Below, piece by piece: positions 1 to 9,773 of a DNA stretch of 64,000 nt (position 1 is its first letter; the number at the start of each line of letters is the position of its first letter). This DNA comes from Pyxidicoccus xibeiensis (GTDB lineage: Bacteria > Myxococcota > Myxococcia > Myxococcales > Myxococcaceae): NCBI RefSeq assembly GCF_024198175.1, contig NZ_JAJVKV010000001.1, positions 1,426,001-1,490,000 on the forward strand, written 5' to 3'. Both the position numbers and the translations under genes were made by a program. The notes under the pieces were generated by a model. The model did not search any database. It saw only the letters and a list, made by a program, of their open reading frames with translations, and was not told where the DNA came from.

Positions 1-2
1 TG

Positions 3-2204
3 GAGCGCGCCGCCCTCACCGACGGCACCATCCGCTTCGTGGACCGCTCGGGCGGACAGCAGGCCCGTGAGCTGGCGGTGAAGGACCTGGACATCGAGGT
101 GAAGGACCTGCGCGTGGGCAAGCCCCTCGTCGTAGACCTCGCCGCCGCGGTGCTCGCCGACAAGCAGAACCTCAAGATTGCGCTGAACGCCGCGCCGCTG
201 CCCGCCACGCTGGTGCCCACGCCGGAGCGCGTGACGCTCAAGGCCGAGCGCATCGACCTCGCCCCCCTGGGCCCTTTCCTCCCCCCTGACGTCGGACTGC
301 AGGCCGGCACGGTGGACGCGGACTGGCAGGCGGACCTCGGCGGCGCGGTGCCCGGCGGCACCGGCCCCACGCGCGTGGCGGGTGTCATCAAGGCCCTCGG
401 CCTGCGCTTCGCGGGCGCGGAGGGTGGCAAGGCGCTCGACGTGGTGCTGGACACCGACGTCACGGGCGACGTGGCCGTCGGGGACCTGGCGCTCGACAAG
501 CTGAAGCTGGACGTGGGCCCGGCGAGCCTCACCGGCCAGGGCAAGGTGAAGGGCCTGCTCACGGAGAAGCCGTCCGTGGAGGGCTTCGAGCTGGTGGGCC
601 GCAACCTCGACCCGGCCGCCATCGCCGAGTACTACCCGCCGCTGCGCAAGCAGCTCAAGGGCATGATTGCCGGCCCCATCGGACTGGCGATTCGCGGCAG
701 CGGCTCGGCCGACGCGCAGGCCATCGACGTGGACGTGGACCTGACGCCGGTGCGGCTGCGCGTGCCGGACCAGCTCGCCAAGGACGCGGGCGCGCCCATG
801 AAGCTCTCCTCGCGCATCACCGGCGCGGCGGCCAGCGGCGGCGCGCTGCGCTTCACCGCCGACGCCAACCTGGACGGCGTGGACCTGCGGCCCGGCCTGC
901 TGGTGGCCAAGGGCCCCGGCCAGCGGATGCAGGTGAACGCCGCGGGCACGTATGCGCCCAGCAAGAGCGGCTCCGGCATGAAGGTGGAGATTCCCAAGCT
1001 CACCGCGAACCTGCTCGAGGACACGGTGACGGGCAGCGCCTCCTTCGCGCTGGCGGGAGCGGGCAAGAAGCAGACGACGACGTTCGCCATGGACCTCAAG
1101 AGCCAGAAGCTGGACGCGGACGCGCTGCTGATGAGCGAGGAGGAGGTCACGGCCCGCACGGGTGGCGCCCCGGTGCCTCCGCCGCCGGATGACCCGACGC
1201 GCTTCAACGGCTACCGCGGCGACATCCGCTTCGCGATTGCCGCCCTGCGCTACACGAAGATGGACCTGAGCAACGTCACCGGCGTGGTGAAGATGACGGA
1301 CGACCTCATCACGGTGGAGAAGTTCTCCAGCGGCATCTACGGCGGCCGGGTGTCGGCGGACGGGACGACGGTGCGCCTGGGCCCGCTGCCGGAGAAGCGC
1401 CCCTTCGAGGCGAAGGTGAAGGTGGAGAACGTGGAGATGGCCCAGGCCATTGCCATGGCCACGCCGCAGAAGGTGATGACGGGCAAGTTCAATGGGAACG
1501 TGGACGTGAAGGGCGTCGGCTACACGCCGGACCAGCTCCAGCAGACGTTGCTGGGCGCCATCAACGGCAACATCCTGGGCGGCACGCTGCTGAGCACGGA
1601 CCTGGTTGCCTCGGTGTCCGAGCCGCTCGCCAAGGCGCTGCCCTTCGCGGCCAAGAGCCTCAAGAGCGACAAGGTGACGTCGCTGGGTGAGAACCTGCCC
1701 TTCGGCGTGGAAATCAAGAACGGCGTGGCGCAGCTCGAGCGCCCCCTGTCCTGGACGCGGCCCGAGGCGGCGATGAGCTTCAGCGGTGGCATCCGGCTGG
1801 ATGGCACGCTGGACTTGACGGGCGGGGTGACGCTGACGCCGGCCACCATCAAGACGCTGACGCTCGGCAAGGTGACGCCGCCGGAGCCCATTCCCGTGGG
1901 CATGAAGCTGACCGGCAAGGCGTGGAAGCCCGAGGTGACGGGCATCGACGTCAAGCCGGCCGCGACGACGATTGCCAAGCTGGCGGGCTCAGCGCTGGTG
2001 GGCAACCTGGTTGGCGGCGAGCGCGGCAAGCAGGTGCAGGCCGTCATCGAGGGCGGTGAGGAGAAGGCCCGCGCCGAGGCCGAGGCCAAGCGCAAGGAGC
2101 TGGAGGCCAAGGCCGCCGAGGAGAAGGCGCGCCTGGAGGCCGAGGCGAAGCGGCGCGCCGAGGAAGAGGCCAAGAAGAAGCTGCGCGGCATCTTCGGAAG
2201 GTAG
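3..2204 (+). CDS. AsmA-like protein, C-terminal part
   Basis: The reading frame is open from the left edge, so the N-terminus lies outside the window; about 733 residues are visible. The protein is a long run of beta-rich repeats with alternating hydrophobic residues, typical of AsmA-family proteins, which are inner-membrane-anchored periplasmic proteins linked to outer-membrane lipid homeostasis. An AsmA-like block is seen around ATPQKVMTGKFNGNVDVKG. The last 50 residues are different: an Ala/Glu/Lys/Arg-rich predicted coiled coil ending in KKLRGIFGR. A perfect inverted repeat lies 71 bp past the stop, before a convergent hydrolase gene. The AsmA assignment is by overall composition and layout; the exact subfamily is uncertain. 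Confidence 0.7.
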   Translation, partial: ERAALTDGTIRFVDRSGGQQARELAVKDLDIEVKDLRVGKPLVVDLAAAVLADKQNLKIALNAAPLPATLVPTPERVTLKAERIDLAPLGPFLPPDVGLQAGTVDADWQADLGGAVPGGTGPTRVAGVIKALGLRFAGAEGGKALDVVLDTDVTGDVAVGDLALDKLKLDVGPASLTGQGKVKGLLTEKPSVEGFELVGRNLDPAAIAEYYPPLRKQLKGMIAGPIGLAIRGSGSADAQAIDVDVDLTPVRLRVPDQLAKDAGAPMKLSSRITGAAASGGALRFTADANLDGVDLRPGLLVAKGPGQRMQVNAAGTYAPSKSGSGMKVEIPKLTANLLEDTVTGSASFALAGAGKKQTTTFAMDLKSQKLDADALLMSEEEVTARTGGAPVPPPPDDPTRFNGYRGDIRFAIAALRYTKMDLSNVTGVVKMTDDLITVEKFSSGIYGGRVSADGTTVRLGPLPEKRPFEAKVKVENVEMAQAIAMATPQKVMTGKFNGNVDVKGVGYTPDQLQQTLLGAINGNILGGTLLSTDLVASVSEPLAKALPFAAKSLKSDKVTSLGENLPFGVEIKNGVAQLERPLSWTRPEAAMSFSGGIRLDGTLDLTGGVTLTPATIKTLTLGKVTPPEPIPVGMKLTGKAWKPEVTGIDVKPAATTIAKLAGSALVGNLVGGERGKQVQAVIEGGEEKARAEAEAKRKELEAKAAEEKARLEAEAKRRAEEEAKKKLRGIFGR

Positions 2205-2274
2205 CGCGCGGGCTTCCACCGGAGCCGGAGCGTGCCCGAAGGACGGGGCCGCTCCGGCGCGTGCCGGGAGCTTG

Positions 2275-2330
2275 CTGTTCGGAAATGTCGGGACATTTGG
2301 CGGCGCAAAACCCCCGACATTTCCGAACAG
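2275..2330. terminator. Perfect 18-bp inverted repeat between convergent genes
   Basis: Arms 2275-2292 (starting CTGTTCGGAAATG) and 2313-2330 pair perfectly around a 20-nt loop. The left part also contains a smaller nested palindrome, AAATGT-CGGG-ACATTT (2283-2298). It sits between two convergent stop codons, so a bidirectional transcription stop is the simplest reading. There is no U-tract on either side, so it could instead be a protein-binding site or a dispersed repeat. Confidence 0.6.
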
Positions 2331-2380
2331 GGACCTTCGCGTCCGCTCCCGGGCGGCCGCAGTCCCCGGTGCCTACCGGG

Positions 2381-3160
2381 CTACCGAGCCTCGCCCAGCC
2401 AGCGGCGGACCTCTTCCAGGTAGTCGCGCGGCAGGGCGTGACCGCTGTCGAAGGTCTTTCGCGTCTTGTGCTTGGAGGGCGCGGCCTCGAACAGCTGCTT
2501 GTTGTTCTCCTCGGTGGAGAACGGGTCCTGGTTCGCGGTCAGCAGCAGCCAGCGCTGCTGAATCCCACTCATCCGCGTCACAGGGGCGGCGTCACCCAGC
2601 ACGGGGTCGACGTACGGTGGCACCATCGTCACCAGATGCGTGACGCGGGGCTCGCGCGAGGCCATCAGGAGGGCGACCTGGGCGCCCATGCTGTAGCCGG
2701 CGACGAGCACCCTCGGCGGCTTCTTGTTCGTGGCGAGCACCTTCGCGAGGAGCGTCCGGGCATCGCGCACGGTGTCGACAATCATCGCCTGATAGGGAGC
2801 GGAGTCCCCGGCACGCGAGCGCTTCAGGATGGCGCCGGGCTTCTCGTCGGGAGTCAGCCGCGCGCCGTGCCGCCTCGCGTCCATGAGGTAGATGCGGTAG
2901 CCGGCGGTGCGCAGGTGCTCGGTCAGGGCGCCTCCGAAGGTGGGCTCCTTGTCGGCCAGCCAGTCCTCCTTGTTGCGCGTGAGGCCGTGCAGCAGGAGGG
3001 CCACGGGCGGGTTCGCCGCGCCGCCTTCCGGCTCCAGCACCAGCACGGGAATGGGCGTTCCATCCTCGGCCTGGACCTCCAGGGGAACGCCGGGGTTCGC
3101 GGCCTGGGCCACGGAGGTGGCCAGGAGCATCAGGCCCAGCAACAGCGAGCGGTTCATCAT
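2381..3160 (-). CDS. Secreted alpha/beta hydrolase
   Basis: This 259-aa protein begins with a signal peptide (MMNRSLLLGLMLLATSVAQA). The core shows an alpha/beta hydrolase: HGLTRNKEDW as the oxyanion region, GYSMGAQ with the nucleophilic Ser, and GHALP near the C-terminus supplying the catalytic His. It resembles dienelactone-hydrolase or acyl-peptidase-like esterases; the substrate cannot be read from sequence. A strong AGGAGGAG ribosome site lies just before the start, and either of the two leading Met codons could be used. The gene is convergent with the AsmA-like gene and divergent from the response regulator at 3277, so the roughly 116-bp gap between them holds both promoters. Confidence 0.8.
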   Translation of the reverse strand: MMNRSLLLGLMLLATSVAQAANPGVPLEVQAEDGTPIPVLVLEPEGGAANPPVALLLHGLTRNKEDWLADKEPTFGGALTEHLRTAGYRIYLMDARRHGARLTPDEKPGAILKRSRAGDSAPYQAMIVDTVRDARTLLAKVLATNKKPPRVLVAGYSMGAQVALLMASREPRVTHLVTMVPPYVDPVLGDAAPVTRMSGIQQRWLLLTANQDPFSTEENNKQLFEAAPSKHKTRKTFDSGHALPRDYLEEVRRWLGEAR

Positions 3161-3276
3161 GGGACTCCTCCTTCACTGAGAGAGCCCTGGAGCCTGCTGG
3201 AGCGACAGTCAGCCGGGCGTCACCCCCGGGTTGACCTTCGTTTGACGTGACTGCGGGTAGCATCCGAGCCACTCCC

Positions 3277-3945
3277 ATGCGCGTGCTCGTCGTCGAGGAC
3301 CACCGTGACCTCCAGGCCAACATCGCCCGGTTCCTGGAGCCGGACTTCCAGCTCGACTTCGCGAGCACCGGCCCCGAGGGCCTCGCGCTCGCGCTGGCCC
3401 ATCCGTACGACGTCATCGTGCTGGACGTGATGCTGCCCGGCATGAGCGGCCTCCAGGTCTGTGAGCGCTACCGGCAGCTCGCGCCCCGGCTGGTTCCCAT
3501 CCTGATGCTGACCGCCAGGGACACGCTCGAGGACAAGCAGGAGGGCTTCGGGGCGGGCGCGGACGACTACCTCGTCAAGCCCTTCTCCCTGCGCGAGCTG
3601 CGCTGGCGCCTGGAGGCCCTGGCACGCCGGCCGGTGCCTCCGAGCGGAAGGAAGCTGACGCTGGGCGGGCTCACCCTGGAGCCGGAGAGCGGGCAGACGC
3701 ACTGGGGCGGGCGCAGCGTCCGCCTCAACCGCACCGAGGCCTTCATCCTGCGACTGCTGATGGAGGCCGCCCCCGAGGCCGTCTCCGCGGCGACGCTTGC
3801 GCAGCGGCTCTGGGGTGACGATGCGCCCGAGTCCAGCGCGCTGCGCACGCACGTCTATGCCCTGCGCAAGGCGCTCGCCGGGCTGGGACTCGAAGAAGCC
3901 ATCACCACCCGGCGCAACGAGGGGTACAGCCTGGATGCGCGCTAG
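3277..3945 (+). CDS. OmpR/PhoB-type response regulator
   Basis: This is a 222-aa two-component response regulator. The receiver domain (about 1-115) opens with MRVLVVEDH and has phosphoacceptor Asp50 in VLDVMLPG, a T/A pair in MLTAR and Lys101 in DDYLVKPF. A winged-helix DNA-binding domain (about 130-222) has LNRTEAFILRLLM and THVYALRKAL. I chose the ATG at 3277, which starts the canonical receiver strand, rather than an in-frame GTG ten codons upstream. The gene overlaps its cognate kinase by 11 bp, which implies translational coupling. Confidence 0.9.
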   Translation: MRVLVVEDHRDLQANIARFLEPDFQLDFASTGPEGLALALAHPYDVIVLDVMLPGMSGLQVCERYRQLAPRLVPILMLTARDTLEDKQEGFGAGADDYLVKPFSLRELRWRLEALARRPVPPSGRKLTLGGLTLEPESGQTHWGGRSVRLNRTEAFILRLLMEAAPEAVSAATLAQRLWGDDAPESSALRTHVYALRKALAGLGLEEAITTRRNEGYSLDAR

Positions 3946-5143
3946 GACCAGGTCGGTGCGCTCCATCGTCCGGCGCTCCATGGGGCTGTCCGCCGCGTTC
4001 GCGCTGGTGCTGATGGGCGGGTTCTTCACGCTCTTCAGCTACGACCTCGAGGACGTCATCTTCAACCGGATGGTCGCCGCGGAGGCAGACCGGCCCGGGC
4101 CGGGACACGCCCCCGGAATCACCGTGTATGACGGGCACTCGGCGCTGCCGCCCTGGCTGGGAGCGCGGCTCGCCCCGGACGAGCGCCCGGGCGCACGCGA
4201 GGTGTCCACCGAGGGCCACGGGCACTTCCACGTCGCGGTCCGCCCTGGCGTCGGCGGAGAGCGGCGGTACGTCGTGTTCGACGTGACGCTCCTGACGAGC
4301 ACCACGAGCCACCTGAAGCGGACCGCCGGCCTGCTGCTCACCAGTGCCCTGCTGGCGCTGCTGGCCGCCACGGTGCTCGCGCAGCTCGTGGCCCGCAGGC
4401 TCGGCCGGCCGCTGGAGCGGCTGGTGGAGTGGATACGGGTGGAGGGCGCACCGGCCCCCGAGGGTGACGGCGGAGTGGCGGAGGTCCGCGCGCTGCAGGA
4501 CGCGCTGCACGCCCGCAACGCGCGCATCCAGGAGCTGCTGGAGCGTGAGCGGCAATTCAACCGCGACGCCAGCCACGAGCTGCGCACGCCGCTGGCCGTG
4601 GCGCGGGGCGCGGTGGAAATCCTGGAGCTCGACCCGCCACGGGACACGGAGACGTTCGACCGGCTGCGCCGGGCCGTGAGCGAGATGGTCCTGCTGACGG
4701 AGGGCCTGCTCTGGCTGGCGCGGGAGCACCGCACCGAGGAGCGCTGTGAGCTGCACCGCGTCTCGCGAGAGCTGCTCGCCCTGTACGGGCACCTGCGCCG
4801 CAGTGCCGACCTCGAGCTCGCCATCGAGGCCGGCAGCGAGGTGCACGCCCCCATTCCCGCCTCCGTCGCCCGGGTGATGCTGGGCAACCTCCTCAAGAAC
4901 GCGCTCGCCTATACGGACGCGGGGCGCATCGTCATCTCCATCGAGCCCACGGCCTGGAGCATCTCCGACACCGGCGTCGGCTTCGGTCGCGCCGAGCCCG
5001 GGAGCGAGAGCCTGGGCATCGGCCTGTCGCTGGTGGAGCGGCTGGCCCGGCGCTTCGCGTGGGCGCTGTCCATCGAAGTACTGGAGCCCCGTGGCACCCG
5101 CGTGCGACTGAGCTGGACCGTGAAACAACCTGAAACGCGCTGA
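3935..5143 (+). CDS. Sensor histidine kinase
   Basis: This 402-aa membrane kinase has a TM helix at about 16-36, a short periplasmic sensor of about 90 residues, and a second TM at about 132-155 followed by a HAMP-like linker. The HisKA helix FNRDASHELRTPLA carries phospho-acceptor His214. The ATP-binding domain has the N box NLLKNALAYTDAG, the G1 box SDTGVGFG and the G2-like GIGLSLVERLA. The ATG at 3935 sits inside the last codons of the response regulator gene, the usual coupled arrangement. The final codons and stop overlap the TGAAAC repeats at 5121-5160. The signal is unknown. Confidence 0.9.
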   Translation: MRARTRSVRSIVRRSMGLSAAFALVLMGGFFTLFSYDLEDVIFNRMVAAEADRPGPGHAPGITVYDGHSALPPWLGARLAPDERPGAREVSTEGHGHFHVAVRPGVGGERRYVVFDVTLLTSTTSHLKRTAGLLLTSALLALLAATVLAQLVARRLGRPLERLVEWIRVEGAPAPEGDGGVAEVRALQDALHARNARIQELLERERQFNRDASHELRTPLAVARGAVEILELDPPRDTETFDRLRRAVSEMVLLTEGLLWLAREHRTEERCELHRVSRELLALYGHLRRSADLELAIEAGSEVHAPIPASVARVMLGNLLKNALAYTDAGRIVISIEPTAWSISDTGVGFGRAEPGSESLGIGLSLVERLARRFAWALSIEVLEPRGTRVRLSWTVKQPETR

Positions 5144-5160
5144 AACACGCGAGAAACATA
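5121..5160 (+). repeat. Four TGAAAC-type repeats phased at 10 bp
   Basis: Three TGAAAC copies begin at 5121, 5131 and 5141, and a degenerate GAGAAAC follows at 5151, so each repeat starts exactly one helical turn after the last. The array straddles the kinase stop codon and ends 41 bp before the sigma-54 promoter at 5201. Two reverse-orientation copies (GTTTCA, 8071-8076 and 8084-8089) lie upstream of the other sigma-54 promoter. A binding site for the sigma-54 activator or for the OmpR-type regulator is an inference. Confidence 0.5.
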
Positions 5161-5200
5161 CAGTCCACCAGCGCCTCCGCGCCTGCACCCGGGGACGGGT

Positions 5201-5217
5201 GTGGCACGCGCCCTGCT
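5201..5217 (+). promoter_or_regulatory. Sigma-54 promoter of the sulfide:quinone oxidoreductase gene
   Basis: GTGGCACGCGCCCTGCT matches the -24/-12 consensus (YTGGCACGRNNNTTGCW) at nearly all positions, with GG and GC correctly spaced. Transcription would start near 5228, about 30 bp before the ATG at 5259. That excludes the upstream in-frame GTG as a start. The sigma-54 activator is encoded immediately downstream of the controlled gene. Confidence 0.75.
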
Positions 5218-5258
5218 ATGGCTTTCTCACGGACTCACGTTTCCCGAGGGAGCGCCTG

Positions 5259-6518
5259 ATGCACACGAGCGAGGAGTGCCGCCGGGAAGCCCCGGTGACT
5301 TCGGCCCGGCCCGGCCATGAGCGCTACCGCGTCCTCATCATCGGCGGAGGGACGGCGGGAATCTCCGTGGCCGCCCGGCTGGCGCGTGCGGGGCAGAAGG
5401 ACGTCGCCGTGCTGGAGCCCTCGCGGCACCACTACTACCAGCCGCTGTGGACGCTGGTCGGCGCCGGCGAGGCCCGCGTCGAGGACACCGTGCGCGACGA
5501 AGCCCGCCTCATCCCGCGCGGCGTGAGGTGGCTCCAGGATGCCGCCGAGGAGGTGGACCCCGCGCGGAGCGAGGTGCGCACGCGAGGCGGCCTGCGCGTC
5601 GGCTACGACTTCCTCGTCGTCGCACCGGGCATCCAGCTCGACTGGGACGAGGTGGCGGGACTGCGCGACGCACTGGAGACGGAGCACGTCAGCAGCAACT
5701 ACGACGTGCGGCTCGCGCCGAAGACGTGGCAGCTGCTCCAGCGGTTCCAGGGCGGCACGGCCCTCTTCACCCACCCGGCGACTCCGGTGAAGTGCGCCGG
5801 TGCGCCGCAGAAAATCATGTACCTCGCCGCGGACCACTTCCGCCGCACCGGCGTCGCCGAGCGCTCGAAGGTCATCTTCGGCTCGGGCGCGAAGGCCCTC
5901 TTCGGCGTGAAGCCCTTCGCCGCCGTGCTGGAGGGCGTGGTGAAGCGCTACGGCATCGACGCGCGCTTCGAGCATGACCTCGTCGCCGTGGATGGAGGGA
6001 AGCGCGAGGCCACCTTCCAGGTTCCTCGCGACGGAAAGCAGGAGCGCGTCACCGTCCCGTACGATTTGCTCCACGTCACCCCGCCGCAGAGCGCGCCGGA
6101 CTTCATCAAGCGCAGTGCGCTCGCCTGGCGTGAGGGCGCATGCGCCGGCTGGGTGAAGGCGGACAAGCACACGCTCCAGCACCCGGACTTCCCCAACGTC
6201 TTCGCCCTGGGTGACGCGTCGGACCTGCCCACCAGCCGCACCGGGGCCGCCGTGCGAAAGCAGGCGCCGGTGCTGGTGGACAACCTCCTGTCCGTCATGG
6301 CCGGCCGGGCGCCCTCCGCCCGCTACGACGGCTACGCGTCCTGCCCGCTCACCACGGGGTACGGGAAGCTGCTGCTCGCCGAGTTCGACTACGACGGCAA
6401 GCCCGCGCCCAGCTTCCCGCTCATCGACACGCTCCAGGAGCGGCGCGACATGTGGCTGATGAAGAAGTACGGCCTGCCCCACCTCTACTGGTCGCTGATG
6501 ATGCGCGGCCGGGCCTGA
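5259..6518 (+). CDS. sqr: Type II sulfide:quinone oxidoreductase
   Basis: This 419-aa FAD protein oxidises sulfide, passes electrons to quinone and releases persulfide. The FAD-binding strand-loop is IIGGGTAGISVAARL, followed by the family element YYQPLWTLVGAG. Two catalytic cysteines are in family contexts: Cys179 in VKCAGAPQKIMYL and Cys362 in YASCPLTTGYGKLLLAEF. Both contexts, and the C-terminal LYWSLMMRGRA, closely resemble the mitochondrial SQOR type rather than the cyanobacterial type. FALGDASDLPTSRTGAA is the second FAD motif. The C-terminus should associate with the inner membrane. The start follows a GAGGGAG ribosome site and lies just downstream of the sigma-54 promoter. With the dioxygenase and rhodanese at 8.3-9.8 kb it forms a full sulfide-detoxification route. 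Confidence 0.92.
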   Translation: MHTSEECRREAPVTSARPGHERYRVLIIGGGTAGISVAARLARAGQKDVAVLEPSRHHYYQPLWTLVGAGEARVEDTVRDEARLIPRGVRWLQDAAEEVDPARSEVRTRGGLRVGYDFLVVAPGIQLDWDEVAGLRDALETEHVSSNYDVRLAPKTWQLLQRFQGGTALFTHPATPVKCAGAPQKIMYLAADHFRRTGVAERSKVIFGSGAKALFGVKPFAAVLEGVVKRYGIDARFEHDLVAVDGGKREATFQVPRDGKQERVTVPYDLLHVTPPQSAPDFIKRSALAWREGACAGWVKADKHTLQHPDFPNVFALGDASDLPTSRTGAAVRKQAPVLVDNLLSVMAGRAPSARYDGYASCPLTTGYGKLLLAEFDYDGKPAPSFPLIDTLQERRDMWLMKKYGLPHLYWSLMMRGRA

Positions 6519-6577
6519 GAGGCCGTGCCACGCACCGCGAGGCCGGGCTATGCAGGTGTCCCGCCCCGGCCCCGCCG

Positions 6578-7888
<1,311 letters not shown>

Positions 7889-8259
7889 GCCAGGGCGGGA
7901 GGGGTGGAGCCGCGCCGCCATTCCGGGCCGGGCACGCGGGCGTGCGGGTTCGCGGGCTCGCAACACAGCGAGCATGTTCCCGCGGCCACGGCCCCTGTGG
8001 AGCCTCCGCCACAGGTGTCTCCGCCGCAGGGCAACTCCGGCCACACCGGTTGCCGCGGAACGGCCTCACTGTTTCACCCCGGCGTTTCACCTGTTGCGCG
8101 TCGTGACATGCCCCGGCACGGAGGCAACCCGCCGGAGCAGCCCTTCCGTCCTCGTGGCCCGGCGTCCGCGGCCGGCCGCCCCTCCCTCTGGGCGGAGCGG
8201 GTGTGCGGCCCAGGATGGAAGGGGGCCCTCGCGACCGAAACCGGCGCCTGCCTCGACGA
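7889..8259 (+). other. Regulatory intergenic region before the dioxygenase operon
   Basis: No convincing gene is seen in this stretch. It contains a perfect 7-bp inverted repeat, CCTGTGG (7994-8000) and CCACAGG (8009-8015), and two GTTTCA copies at 8071 and 8084. The latter are the reverse complement of the TGAAAC repeats upstream of the sqr promoter. Upstream activating sequences of sigma-54 promoters normally lie 80-250 bp away, which fits these positions relative to 8260. Confidence 0.45.
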
Positions 8260-8276
8260 CTGGCACGGCGATGGCA
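8260..8276 (+). promoter_or_regulatory. Sigma-54 promoter of the persulfide dioxygenase operon
   Basis: CTGGCACGGCGATGGCA matches YTGGCACGRNNNTTGCW at 16 of 17 positions, with GG and GC in the required spacing. The predicted start of transcription near 8287 leaves a 28-nt leader to the ATG at 8315. This is the stronger of the two sigma-54 sites in the block. Confidence 0.85.
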
Positions 8277-8314
8277 GTGCGTGAGCACGCAACGCCCTTC
8301 GCATGAGGTGGACC

Positions 8315-9013
8315 ATGCTGTTCCGACAGCTCTTCGACGCCGAGACCTCGACCTATACGTATCTCCTCGCGGACGAGGCCACACGTGAGGCGGCGCTCAT
8401 CGACCCGGTGCTGGAGCAGGTGGAGCGCGACCTGCGGCTCGTGGAGGAGCTGGGCCTGAAGCTGACGCGGGTGCTGGAGACGCACGTCCACGCCGACCAC
8501 GTCACCGGCGCGGGCGTGCTGCGCGAGCGGACGGGCGCCACGGTGGTGGCTTCCGCGCGGGGCGCGCCATGCGTGAGCCGGAAGGTGGGCCATGGCGACG
8601 TCGTGCGCCTGGGCGGCCTGGAGCTCCACGTATTGGAGACGCCGGGCCACACCGACGACAGCCTCAGCTACCTGTGCGAGGGCCGGCTCTTCACCGGTGA
8701 CGCGCTGCTCATCCGAGGCACCGGCCGCACCGACTTCCAGAACGGAGACGCGGGCCAGCTCCACGACTCCATCACCCGCCACCTCTTCACGCTGCCGGAA
8801 GAGACCGCGGTGTACCCGGGCCACGACTACGCCGGACACGCCATGTCCACCATCGGCGAGGAGAAGCGCCACAACCCGCGCCTGGCCAGGAGGACGCGGG
8901 AGTCCTTCATCGCCTTCATGAAGGGCCGCCAGCTCCCGCCGCCGAAGAAGCTGGACGTGGCGGTGCCCGCCAACCGGGCCTGCGGCCTCGGCAAGCCCCT
9001 GCTCCAGACCTGA
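8315..9013 (+). CDS. ETHE1-like persulfide dioxygenase (MBL fold)
   Basis: This 232-aa metallo-beta-lactamase-fold protein has the THVHADH motif (His57, His59, Asp61, His62), His112 in ETPGHTDDS and Asp129 in FTGDALLI. In ETHE1-type enzymes a mononuclear iron is held by the equivalents of His57, His112 and Asp129. RGTGRTDFQ and YPGHDYAG are further family signatures. The enzyme oxidises glutathione persulfide to sulfite. The ATG at 8315 has GAGGTGG just upstream; an in-frame ATG four codons earlier overlaps that site. It is the first gene of a unit with a rhodanese and a TauE/SafE transporter, driven by the sigma-54 site at 8260. Confidence 0.9.
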   Translation: MLFRQLFDAETSTYTYLLADEATREAALIDPVLEQVERDLRLVEELGLKLTRVLETHVHADHVTGAGVLRERTGATVVASARGAPCVSRKVGHGDVVRLGGLELHVLETPGHTDDSLSYLCEGRLFTGDALLIRGTGRTDFQNGDAGQLHDSITRHLFTLPEETAVYPGHDYAGHAMSTIGEEKRHNPRLARRTRESFIAFMKGRQLPPPKKLDVAVPANRACGLGKPLLQT

Positions 9014-9185
9014 CCCCACGCTTCACGAACCCGGGCTGCCCGACCCCATCCAGAGGGGGCGGCAACACACGAGGGCCTTGAATCCCGAGCGCCCCGCCCC
9101 GGTCCCACCCAGGGGGGCCCGTGAAGCCCCATCGCCAGCATGCCCGCCCTCCGACTGGAGGACGCGGGACGAGAGAAGAATCACC

Positions 9186-9773
9186 ATGAGCAGCCTCTTC
9201 GACGTCTCCACCCCACACGCCAGCGGCTACCGCGAGGTGGACGTGCGTCAGCTGGCGGCGCTCCCCCTGGCGCCCCTCTCCCTGGTGGACGTGCGCGAGC
9301 CCGCCGAGTTCGACGGCCTCCTCGGCCACCTCGAGGGCGCGCAGCTGGTACCGCTGGCCGTCGTGCGGAACGTGGCCACGGGCTGGCCGCGAGACGCGGA
9401 CGTGCTCCTGGTGTGCCGCTCCGGGGCGCGCTCGGCGAAGGCGGCCGTGCAGCTGGCGGAGCTGGGCTTCACGCGGGTGATGAACCTGTGCGGCGGGATG
9501 CTCGCGTGGAACACCGCGGGGCTGCCCGTGGTGCGTCCGCCCCTGCTCGCCGTGCCCACCCTGGGCCAGGTCCTCGACAACCTGCTCGCGAGCCTCCATC
9601 GCGCCGTCGCGGCGGAGCCCGCATCCTCAGCGCCCTCACGCGAGGCGCTGACGGCCCTGCTGGACGCGCTGCAGGCCGCGCCGCCTCCGGCGGTCCGGGA
9701 CCTCTCGGGCTTCGAGCGCCTGCTGCGGGACTGCCGGGATTTGCTCTCCATCGCGCGGACGGAGGCCCGATGA
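9186..9773 (+). CDS. Rhodanese-domain sulfurtransferase
   Basis: The 195-aa protein has an N-terminal rhodanese domain (about 15-120): LVDVREPAEFDG is the conserved acidic turn, and VCRSGARS holds catalytic Cys77 in the six-residue active-site loop. The C-terminal 70 residues are helical and of unknown function. It most likely transfers sulfane sulfur between glutathione and thiosulfate in the pathway started by the oxidoreductase. The ATG at 9186 follows a GAGAGAAG ribosome site; earlier in-frame Met codons would add Pro/Arg-rich sequence. The stop overlaps the next start (ATGA). Confidence 0.85.
   Translation: MSSLFDVSTPHASGYREVDVRQLAALPLAPLSLVDVREPAEFDGLLGHLEGAQLVPLAVVRNVATGWPRDADVLLVCRSGARSAKAAVQLAELGFTRVMNLCGGMLAWNTAGLPVVRPPLLAVPTLGQVLDNLLASLHRAVAAEPASSAPSREALTALLDALQAAPPPAVRDLSGFERLLRDCRDLLSIARTEAR

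Noticed and set aside
2261..3250. 329-codon plus-strand ORF opposite the secreted hydrolase
   Set aside because: Antisense to a protein with signal peptide and catalytic triad; it also runs through the inverted repeat.
3902..5188. 428-codon minus-strand ORF opposite the sensor kinase
   Set aside because: Low-complexity Gln/Gly/Arg/His sequence, antisense to a kinase with all catalytic boxes.
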